DNA from: PALSA-607 sp963737705
Lineage (GTDB): Bacteria > Actinomycetota > Actinomycetes > Acidothermales > Acidothermaceae
Reading direction: 5' to 3'
NCBI GenBank assembly: GCA_963737705.1
Contig: CAVTTP010000006.1
Location: 1,178,001 to 1,242,000, forward strand
DNA: 64,000 nucleotides
Both the position numbers and the translations under genes were made by a program. The notes beneath the pieces are model-generated. The model searched no databases. It was given only the letters and a program-made list of their open reading frames with translations, and was not told the DNA's origin. Shown here piece after piece: positions 8,541 to 15,374 of the stretch (positions within the stretch are counted from its first letter, which is position 1; each line of letters starts with the position of its first letter).

Positions 8541-9221
8541 TCAGTGCATGTCTTCGCGCGCGTGAACTCTGCTCACCATGACCGCAGCCTGAGTGCGGCG
8601 CTGCATGCCGAGCTTGCCGAGCAAGCTAGACACGTAGTTCTTGACCGTCTTCTCCGCAAGGAATAGACGCTCGCCGATCTGCCGGTTCGTCAACCCTTCG
8701 CCAATGAGGTCGAGGATGCGTCGTTCCTGTTCCGTCAGCGCAGACAGCGGATCCTCTGCACGGGTGCCGGTGCGCAATCGCTCCATAACTTGCGCGGTCG
8801 TGCCGGCGTCGAGCATCGACTGTCCACTCGCCACCGTGCGGATGGCGTTTACCAGATCGCCTCCGCGGATCTGCTTCAGGACGTAGCCAGACGCCCCGGC
8901 CATGATGGCCTCGAACAACGCCTCGTCATCGGCGAACGAGGTGAGCATCAGACACACAAGTTCTGGCATTTGCGACCGCAGTTCACGGCACACGGTTACC
9001 CCGTCACCGTCCGGCAACCGGACGTCAAGCACCGCGACGTCTGGGCGCAGCGACGGAACGGCCGCAAGGGCCTCGGCGGCGGTCGAGGCTTCGCCGACGA
9101 CGGTGAGGTCGGGTGCGGTCTCGACCATGTCGCGCACCCCACGGCGCACGACTTCGTGGTCATCCAGCAAGAACACGGTGATCGCCCTGCTGAGTTGCGC
9201 GTTCTCGGCTTGCTGGCTCAT
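8541..9221 (-). CDS. DevR/DosR-like response regulator, NarL/FixJ family
   Basis: 226 residues from ATG at 9221 (a longer frame to 9257 adds an unrelated 12 residues). Receiver domain residues about 14-130 with acidic pair FLLDDHEVV, phosphoacceptor Asp66 (AVLDVRLPDG) and Lys near the GYVLKQIRGGD motif. LuxR-type HTH follows: LTEQERRILDLIGEGLTNRQ, then LFLAEKTVKNYVSSLLGKLG and MQRRTQAAV. These motifs are very close to mycobacterial DevR (DosR), the dormancy regulator. It converges on the DevS-like kinase; the 3' ends are 36 bp apart. Confidence 0.88.
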   Translation of the reverse strand: MSQQAENAQLSRAITVFLLDDHEVVRRGVRDMVETAPDLTVVGEASTAAEALAAVPSLRPDVAVLDVRLPDGDGVTVCRELRSQMPELVCLMLTSFADDEALFEAIMAGASGYVLKQIRGGDLVNAIRTVASGQSMLDAGTTAQVMERLRTGTRAEDPLSALTEQERRILDLIGEGLTNRQIGERLFLAEKTVKNYVSSLLGKLGMQRRTQAAVMVSRVHAREDMH

Positions 9222-9313
9222 TCGACTTCCCCAAGTCCGGCGCCCCGCTTGCGCCACTAATAGGACACCCTACGAGGTTTGGGACCTTTGAGGGGTCTGA
9301 TGGGCAAATTCTC

Positions 9314-9736
9314 TCAGATGACCGCCCATTGCCGAAGTGTCCCGAGTAGGCCAGCGCTCAACTGGTAATTCGGCACCGTCTCGATTGGTACCCATCGGAC
9401 GTCGAGCGCATCGTCACCGGCGACCAAATCCCCACCGGCCACCGCATCACCGGCGAGTGCATCGTTGCCGACGACAGTGACTTGGAAGTCTTGGATCCGA
9501 TACGTGACGCCGTTCGGGCCGGGCCGCTGCACTTCGCCTACCAGGTCGCCGACCTCGACCACCAACCCTGTTTCCTCGGCCATCTCGCGCACGAGTGCCT
9601 CGCGTGCAGTCTCGCCCGGCTCGACCCGACCGCCCGGTAACGACCAGCGGCCGCGCGACGGCGCGTGGCCGCGGCGGATGAGCAGCAGCGCGCCGTCGCG
9701 AACGGCGATCGCTCCGACGGCGGCGACATCAGGCAT
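9314..9736 (-). CDS. NUDIX hydrolase (MutT-like)
   Basis: 140 residues. A complete NUDIX box G-x5-E-x7-REU-x-EE-x-GU is readable as GRVEPGETAREALVREMAEE followed by TGL. The N-terminal strand has AVRDGALLLIRRGHAPSRGRW, typical of small MutT-like or ADP-ribose pyrophosphatase-like enzymes that hydrolyse nucleoside diphosphates linked to another group. Substrate cannot be deduced. The region 45-75 (GNDALAGDAVAGGDLVAGDD) is a short repetitive Gly/Asp loop. Confidence 0.85.
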   Translation of the reverse strand: MPDVAAVGAIAVRDGALLLIRRGHAPSRGRWSLPGGRVEPGETAREALVREMAEETGLVVEVGDLVGEVQRPGPNGVTYRIQDFQVTVVGNDALAGDAVAGGDLVAGDDALDVRWVPIETVPNYQLSAGLLGTLRQWAVI

Positions 9737-9845
9737 CGCGCAAGACTAACGCCGCTGCGCTAGCCCATTTGGCGCAATTTGTCCTTGATATGCGGGGATC
9801 CCTTGACGACGCACGGCTCACGGGGCCACGGTCGAGGTGCGGACA

Positions 9846-9908
9846 GTCGACCCGATGACACCGGTCGACCTGCGGAGTCGACCCGCTAACACGGTCGACG
9901 GAGTCGAC
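9846..9908. repeat. Cluster of five GTCGAC palindromes
   Basis: GTCGAC occurs at 9846, 9864, 9877, 9894 and 9903, set in imperfect units of the type AGTCGACCCG(A/C)T. It fills the gap between the NUDIX gene and the DUF6758 gene, just upstream of the latter's start. Role unknown. Confidence 0.75.
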
Positions 9909-9928
9909 CCGATGAAGGGTTCGAACGT

Positions 9929-10609
9929 ATGAAGGATGAGCCAACCTGCCCTCGCTGTGGTGGCGCGGTTCATCCACCCGGTATCTGGACGAGCGACTGG
10001 AACTGCGTCGAGCACGGTCCCGTACATCCGTTGCAGCCGGCCGCGAAGCAACCCGGGCCCGAGTGTCTTGAGCACGTACGTGCGCATGCCACGGTCCCAC
10101 TGTGGATGCCGTCCCCACTGCCGACTGGTTGGGTCGTCACGGGCTACACCCACGCGGGAGACGAGCGCACCGGCGCAGTCGCCACCCTGGTCGGCTGTTC
10201 GGGCCCGGCGCCACTGGGCGGCGCTGCCGACTTGGTGCTTGTCGCAGAGTCCCCGGGCGTCGGCCTCGGCGCTCGGCTGGCCGGCCTGCCTGGTCCGGAC
10301 CCGGGCGACGGATTCGACGATGGTCCTGCGCACGCCAAGCTCGACGCTGCCGGCCACCCAACGGCGATGTGGAACATCGACGTCGGTCCCGACAACGCTG
10401 TCTATGTCGGAGAAGCCAAAGGGGCCTGGATTTGGGCCATCCTCTGGCCGTCTGCCGCCGGCGTCCTGCTCCTGGAAAACCTCGGTCTTGAAGACCTGGT
10501 CGAGCGAACTGAGGTCAGCCCTGGGCACCTCGGTCTCGACCTTCCGCACGGCGCACTGATGCCCAGGCTCGCCGGGCTTACGGCTGCCGCGAGCGGGCTG
10601 CGCCGATAG
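9929..10609 (+). CDS. DUF6758 family protein
   Basis: 226 residues. It begins with a zinc-ribbon-like pair, CPRCGG and C-x-x-H (WNCVEHGPVHPLQ), then a PSPLPTGWVVTGYTHAGDER strand, a PLGGAADLVLVAESPGVGLG motif and a C-terminal GAWIWAILWPSAAGVLLLE segment. This organisation is that of the actinobacterial DUF6758 family, which is often followed by a PHP-domain gene, as here. No enzymatic function is known. Start chosen at the ATG that directly precedes the first CxxC. Confidence 0.8.
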   Translation: MKDEPTCPRCGGAVHPPGIWTSDWNCVEHGPVHPLQPAAKQPGPECLEHVRAHATVPLWMPSPLPTGWVVTGYTHAGDERTGAVATLVGCSGPAPLGGAADLVLVAESPGVGLGARLAGLPGPDPGDGFDDGPAHAKLDAAGHPTAMWNIDVGPDNAVYVGEAKGAWIWAILWPSAAGVLLLENLGLEDLVERTEVSPGHLGLDLPHGALMPRLAGLTAAASGLRR

Positions 10610-10669
10610 CCTGAGGCCGGCTGGTCGCCCGGCCATCCGACGTCGACGATGAGGACGGCGCGAGCCCGC

Positions 10670-11548
10670 ATGCGGATCGACCTCCACGTGCACAGCAACG
10701 CCTCCGACGGCACCGATCTCCCCGGTGATCTCGTCCGCAAGGCTTGGGCACTCGCCCTCGAAGGCGCGGCTCTTGACGGCATTGCGCTCACCGACCACGA
10801 CACCGTTGCGGGCTACCGCGACGCGGCGGCTGCGTTGGAAGCACTCGTCGGGTCACCGGAGCGGCGGTTTGTCGTCGTCCCAGGAGCCGAGATTTCCTGC
10901 ATCCTCGGCGAGGTCAGCTTGCACCTGCTCGGCTACCTCTTCGACCCTACAAATCCATCGCTCGCTGCAGAACTAGAGCTGTTGCGCACCGATCGCATCA
11001 GGCGTGCGAAGGCCATCGTCGACAAGCTGGTCGACCTCGGCGCGCCCGTGACGTGGCAGCAGGTCAGTGCGATTGCCGGGGACGGCGCGGTGGGGCGTCC
11101 GCACATCGCACAAGCATTGGTCGACGCGGGCGTCGTCGCCGACATCCCCGCGGCTTTCGTCCCCGAGTGGATAGCCAATGACGGGCGGGCTTACGTCGAG
11201 AAGTACTCGCTGACGCCGGCGCGAGCGATCGCCTTGGTGCGGGACGCCGGGGGAGTAACGGTCTTCGCGCATCCGTCGGCTTCGTCGCGAGGTGATGTCG
11301 TCGACGAGGCCGCGATCGCGACCTTCGCGGCAGCCGGTCTCGACGGGCTGGAAGTCGACCACCCTGATCACGACGAACCGACCCGAGCCCGGTTGCGAGC
11401 AATCGCTGACGACCTCGGATTATTGGCCACTGGAAGTAGCGACTACCACGGTTCGGTGAAGGCGACCGCGATCGGCGCGAACACCACCGACCCAGAGGTC
11501 TTCGACGAGCTCTTACAACGTGCGCAGGGCAACGTGTTCAGCCGATGA
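10670..11548 (+). CDS. PHP domain-containing phosphoesterase
   Basis: About 292 residues from ATG 10670 (MRIDLHVHSNASDG); a start at 10649 would add seven residues. Metal-binding PHP motifs are visible: DLHVHSNASDG, LTDHDT, GAEISC, VFAHPS and a final SSDYHG. Relatives include YciV/TrpH-type 3',5'-nucleotide phosphatases and 5'-3' oligonucleotide exonucleases. It probably removes phosphate from small nucleotides or RNA ends. The stop overlaps the marC start (ATGA), so the two are translationally coupled. Confidence 0.85.
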   Translation: MRIDLHVHSNASDGTDLPGDLVRKAWALALEGAALDGIALTDHDTVAGYRDAAAALEALVGSPERRFVVVPGAEISCILGEVSLHLLGYLFDPTNPSLAAELELLRTDRIRRAKAIVDKLVDLGAPVTWQQVSAIAGDGAVGRPHIAQALVDAGVVADIPAAFVPEWIANDGRAYVEKYSLTPARAIALVRDAGGVTVFAHPSASSRGDVVDEAAIATFAAAGLDGLEVDHPDHDEPTRARLRAIADDLGLLATGSSDYHGSVKATAIGANTTDPEVFDELLQRAQGNVFSR

Positions 11549-12159
11549 GCGGGTGGTTCGACGCACGCTTCTTCGGCGAGGTGTTCGTCACGTTGCTCGT
11601 CATCATGGACCCGCCAGGCTCGGTGCCGGTGTTCTTGTCATTAACCGGCTCGTATGCCCGTAAGGCGCGCAACCGTAGTGCTGACTTGGCGGTACTCACT
11701 GCGTTCACGGTCATCGTGGTCTTCGCACTGTTCGGTCAGCAGGTGCTGCAATACCTGCACGTGACGCTCGCTGCGCTGCAAGTCTCGGGCGGACTCCTCC
11801 TTCTACTCGTCGCCCTCGAGCTGCTGATGGGCTGGGGGACCGAGCGCTCGCCTAAAGACGACGTGAACGTGTCGATGGTGCCGCTCGGCACCCCGTTGCT
11901 CGCCGGGCCCGGTGCGATCGCGGCGACGATCGTGTTCGCCAAGTCCGTGCACCATGAGCAACAAGCGCTTGCTCTTGCCGCCGGGATCATCGCGGTTCAC
12001 GTTGTGCTGTGGCTGACGTTGCGGTTCTCGACAGTCATCTTGCGGGTGCTTGGTCGCAGCGGGGTGACGCTGGTCACGAGGATCGCGGGCTTGCTGCTTT
12101 CCGCGATCGCCGTGCAGTTGGCCGCCGACGGCATTGCGAAGTTCGTTGCCGCGAACTAA
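11545..12159 (+). CDS. MarC family integral membrane protein
   Basis: 204 residues with six predicted hydrophobic segments. The N-terminal VTLLVIMDPPGSVPVFLSLT is the MarC signature, followed by LQVSGGLLLLLVALELLMG and VPLGTPLLAGPGAIAATIVF. MarC proteins (UPF0056) are inner-membrane proteins of unknown transport role; the old multiple-antibiotic-resistance link is not supported. ATGA overlap with the PHP gene and a 26-bp overlap with the next gene indicate an operon. Confidence 0.9.
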   Translation: MSGWFDARFFGEVFVTLLVIMDPPGSVPVFLSLTGSYARKARNRSADLAVLTAFTVIVVFALFGQQVLQYLHVTLAALQVSGGLLLLLVALELLMGWGTERSPKDDVNVSMVPLGTPLLAGPGAIAATIVFAKSVHHEQQALALAAGIIAVHVVLWLTLRFSTVILRVLGRSGVTLVTRIAGLLLSAIAVQLAADGIAKFVAAN

Positions 12160-13033
12160 GGCACCAGGCGGCGGTAAGCCGCCGAGCGGCGGCAATCCAC
12201 GAACCGGTGGCCGCCGTGCAACCGACGAGACCTTCCCGGTCGACACGGCGATCGCGACGTTCGTTCGTGACGGCTCGCGACGTAATGCCTGGACCCTGTT
12301 GCTCGATGGGGTCGAGACCTCACACGTCGACCTCGACGATCCGACATCGCTTGAGTTCGAGTACGTGCGGTGGCTCGGTGACGTCATTGAGTGTGTGTCG
12401 CCGGCGTCGGGTCGCCTCGACACCGTGCACCTCGGCGGCGGCGCGTTGACGCTCGCCCGCTACGTCATGGCGACCCGGCCACAATCGACACAGATCGTGT
12501 TCGAGATCGACGGCGCGCTGGTCGATCTCGTTCGAATGCGGCTGCCGTGGCATCGCAGCCGAAGGCTGCGTATCAGGGTCGGTGACGCCCGCGCCGGACT
12601 CGCCGCGATCGCCGACGCGTCGTGCGATCTCGTCGTCCGCGACGCATTTCGCGACGCTGTGGTGCCGGTAAACCTACGCACGGTCGAGTGCGCGATACGC
12701 GTGAAGGAAATCCTTCGCCCTGGTGGCGTCTACGTCATGAACGTTGCAGATCGCGCCCCTTTCACGACAACCGGCGTCGAGTTGGCAACGGTGTCGGAGG
12801 CCTTCAGTGACGTGGCCGTGATCTCAGAGCCAGGCGTTCTGCGAGGTCGCCGTCACGGCAACCTGATCGTCGTCGCGGCGAACGAGCCGCTTCCCGTTAG
12901 TGCGATCGCACGCCGGGTCGCCGACGGTGGTGTGCAGGGCAGGGTGCGTGATCACGGCCAGGCGATGGAAATTGCACGTGGACACCGTCCACTGCGCGAT
13001 GCCGACGTCAGTAGCGCTGACCTCAGTATGTGA
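12134..13033 (+). CDS. Spermidine synthase-like methyltransferase-fold protein
   Basis: 299 residues. After a Gly/Pro-rich head (KAPGGGKPPSGGNPRTGG), a Rossmann-fold core shows LDTVHLGGGALTLARYV (motif I), IVFEIDGALVDLV (acidic end of strand 2), RVGDARAGLAAI and CDLVVRDAF (usually DxxxxDxF), as in the spermidine synthase superfamily. Polyamine-binding residues are not obvious; many actinobacterial members have no proven aminopropyltransferase activity. It overlaps marC at its start and the divergent receptor gene by 11 bp at its end. Confidence 0.75.
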   Translation: MRSSLPRTKAPGGGKPPSGGNPRTGGRRATDETFPVDTAIATFVRDGSRRNAWTLLLDGVETSHVDLDDPTSLEFEYVRWLGDVIECVSPASGRLDTVHLGGGALTLARYVMATRPQSTQIVFEIDGALVDLVRMRLPWHRSRRLRIRVGDARAGLAAIADASCDLVVRDAFRDAVVPVNLRTVECAIRVKEILRPGGVYVMNVADRAPFTTTGVELATVSEAFSDVAVISEPGVLRGRRHGNLIVVAANEPLPVSAIARRVADGGVQGRVRDHGQAMEIARGHRPLRDADVSSADLSM

Positions 13034-14207
13034 AGCGCGAGACGAGTGTCTTCAGCTCGTCGGCAACCTTGCGCAGTTCCTCCGTCGTAACTCTTGCTGA
13101 AGCGACACTGGTCAACGTTGTCGACGAGGCACTCGCCACGCCGGCGATTGACCGGGCGATCTCCGCGCTGCCGGTCGCTACCTCTGTAAACCCGCGACCC
13201 ATCTCACTCGTCGTCGCCGACTGTTCCTCGACCGCCGAGGCGATCGTCACCTGGTAGTCGCTGATCTGACTGATGACGACCCGAATCGCTTCGATGGCCG
13301 CAATCGCGTCGCGTGAATCATTGCGCACTGACTCGATGCGGCGAGAGATGTCGTCGGTCGCCCTCGCGGTCTCCTGGGCAAGGTCCTTGACTTCGTCGGC
13401 GACAACGGCGAACCCCTTGCCTGCTTCGCCGGCCCGCGCTGCTTCGATCGTGGCGTTCAGGGCGAGCAGATTCGTTTGCTGGGCAATCTCGGTGATGAGC
13501 TTGACGACGCTGCCGATATCCAGCGACGACTCGCCCAGCCTCGAAATCGCGGCGTTGGTCGTGTCAGCCATGGTCACGGCATCGATGGCCACACCAGCCG
13601 CGCGGTGTGCGTTGTGCGCAATCTCGCGGATCGACGACCCCATTTCCTCCGCGGCGCCCGCCACGCTGGCCACGTTGCTGCTGACCTGCTCGGCAGCGCT
13701 CGAAGCGCTTTCGGCGCGACGGGTCGCGTCATGTGCCGATGAGGCGATTTGCTCAGACGTTGCCGACAGGCTCGCTGCCGACGACGCAAGACCGGCCGCA
13801 GTGCCGGCGACCTTGCCGACGAGAGACTGCATGCCGGTGACGAAGCGATCGAACTCACCCGCCAGGCTGCCGATCTCGTCGTCGCGGTGGAAGGCGAGTC
13901 GACGCGTGAGATCACCGTCGCCGTCGGCGATGTCAGCCATCCGGCTCCGCAACACCTCCAGCGGGCGCAGGACGTCGTGGCGCAGCCACAGGCCGAGGGC
14001 GACCAGAACGAGCAGCAAGCCGACGATCAGGCAGATCGTGGCAGCGATCATGTCGTTATGAGCCGCGTTGACCGCGGTCGAAGTGACCTCGCCGGCTCGC
14101 ATGTGGTGCAGTGCGTCGTCCGCCTTCGACAACGCAATCAGACTCACGGCACTGACTGTGACGAAGCCGCCCACTGCAGTCGCAGCGGCCTTGTGCACAA
14201 GCTTCAT
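13023..14207 (-). CDS. Methyl-accepting chemotaxis protein lacking an extracellular sensor domain
   Basis: 394 residues from the ATG at 14207, which has GGAGG upstream. TM1 (about 6-25) and TM2 (about 54-77) are separated by only some 28 residues, so there is no room for a periplasmic ligand-binding domain. A HAMP domain follows (RPLEVLRSRMADIADGDGDL), then a long signalling coiled coil. The conserved hairpin tip is intact (EIAQQTNLLALNATIEAARA then GEAGKGFAVVADEVK, about 239-276). No C-terminal CheR/CheB-docking pentapeptide is seen. It lies divergently from the nuclease and cheA genes and is the only receptor in the window. Confidence 0.9.
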   Translation of the reverse strand: MKLVHKAAATAVGGFVTVSAVSLIALSKADDALHHMRAGEVTSTAVNAAHNDMIAATICLIVGLLLVLVALGLWLRHDVLRPLEVLRSRMADIADGDGDLTRRLAFHRDDEIGSLAGEFDRFVTGMQSLVGKVAGTAAGLASSAASLSATSEQIASSAHDATRRAESASSAAEQVSSNVASVAGAAEEMGSSIREIAHNAHRAAGVAIDAVTMADTTNAAISRLGESSLDIGSVVKLITEIAQQTNLLALNATIEAARAGEAGKGFAVVADEVKDLAQETARATDDISRRIESVRNDSRDAIAAIEAIRVVISQISDYQVTIASAVEEQSATTSEMGRGFTEVATGSAEIARSIAGVASASSTTLTSVASARVTTEELRKVADELKTLVSRFTY

Positions 14208-14374
14208 CCGTGCCTCCAGGTCACGCGCATCCGCCAGGTCGGAGCGCCTTCGTGGTCCTTCGGCACGAGGTAGGCCGAAGCTGAGCGCTGGAACCAGGAT
14301 CGGCGCGCCGGGCTCGCGAACCCCAGTTCGCCTTCCCGCGGGGGACCCCAGTTCTGTCGTCCCCGCGGGGCACG

Positions 14375-15292
14375 ATGTCACCTATGAGTGCGCAACCGGT
14401 CTTGCCCGTTCGTCCGCCTGAGCAGCTCGGGCTTGGCGGGATGCCGCGCAAACTCTTCGCCTGCACGCCGTCCCGGCTCACGTCCTGGGTCGACTGCCCG
14501 CGGCGTTACCGGCTGACCTACCTCGACCGCCCGCGCCCGCCAGCCGGGCCGCCCTGGGCACACAACAGCTTCGGCGCGGGCATCCACAATGCGCTGGCCG
14601 GGTGGTGGCGGCTGCCCCGAGCGCAGCGCACCGTTGATGCGGCAGGGCAGTTGCTCGACGCCGGGTGGTCGGCCGAAGGATTTCGCGATCCCGCACAGTC
14701 GGGCGCCTGGCTCGCGCGCGGCCGAGCACTTGTGCAGCGCTACGTGGCGGCGCTCGATCCGGGCCGTGATCCGCTGGGCGTCGAGCGCACGATCGCAGCA
14801 CGCACGACCCGGCTGGCGCTTTCCGGTCGCGTCGACCGCCTCGATGACCGTGCTGGCGAACTGGTCGTCGTCGACTACAAAACCGGCCGTCGCCCGCTGA
14901 CGGTTGACGACACCCGCGGCTCGATGGCGCTCGCCCTCTACGCCGTTGCAGCCGCGGCGACGCTGCGACGACGCTGCGTTCGCGTCGAGCTGCATCACTT
15001 GCCAACCGGCGAGGTCCACGCGTACGAGCACACCGAGGAGTCACTGCAACGCCAGGTGCGGCGCGCGGAGCAGATCGCCGACGAGGCGCAAGTCGCTACT
15101 GCGGCCTTCAAGGCTGACTCCAGCGCTGACATGTTTGCGCCGCGGCCCGGCACGCAATGCGGCTGGTGCGACATGCGGGCGCACTGCCCCGAGGGCGCCG
15201 CAGCGGCGCCGGCCCAAGTGCCCTGGGCAGGGCTCGGCGACGACAAGAGCGGTGAGGCGGACGCCGGTCAGCCCGGCCTCGTGGGTGCCTGA
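14375..15292 (+). CDS. RecB family exonuclease, PD-(D/E)XK with likely 4Fe-4S cluster
   Basis: 305 residues; an alternative ATG is three codons in (14384). The N-terminal SRLTSWVDCPRRYRLTYLD holds the first cysteine, and CGWCDMRAHC near the C-terminus the other three, the spacing of Fe-S-clasped AddB/Cas4-like nucleases. The catalytic core is LSGRVDRLDDR with VVVDYKTGRRP (D...D-x-K) and a downstream helix. Related stand-alone actinobacterial proteins are annotated as RecB-family or Cas4-like exonucleases. No helicase or CRISPR genes are adjacent. Confidence 0.85.
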   Translation: MSPMSAQPVLPVRPPEQLGLGGMPRKLFACTPSRLTSWVDCPRRYRLTYLDRPRPPAGPPWAHNSFGAGIHNALAGWWRLPRAQRTVDAAGQLLDAGWSAEGFRDPAQSGAWLARGRALVQRYVAALDPGRDPLGVERTIAARTTRLALSGRVDRLDDRAGELVVVDYKTGRRPLTVDDTRGSMALALYAVAAAATLRRRCVRVELHHLPTGEVHAYEHTEESLQRQVRRAEQIADEAQVATAAFKADSSADMFAPRPGTQCGWCDMRAHCPEGAAAAPAQVPWAGLGDDKSGEADAGQPGLVGA

Positions 15293-15374
15293 CCCGAGCT
15301 CAGTCGTGATTTGAGGCTCAGTTGTTCCGCAGAAGCGCCGATGCACTGATCGTCGTGCGAGCGGAGGAGCGTGG

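Noticed and set aside
9912..9926. GGGTTCGAA motif like a tRNA T-loop
   Set aside because: No acceptor stem, anticodon or CCA end can be built around it.
9729..10798. Minus-strand ORFs opposite the DUF6758 gene
   Set aside because: Composition is shadow-like and the opposite strand has a family-typical zinc ribbon and start.
14375..15292. Cas4 of a CRISPR system
   Set aside because: Cysteine pattern and nuclease core fit, but no other cas gene or array is nearby; called a RecB-family nuclease instead.
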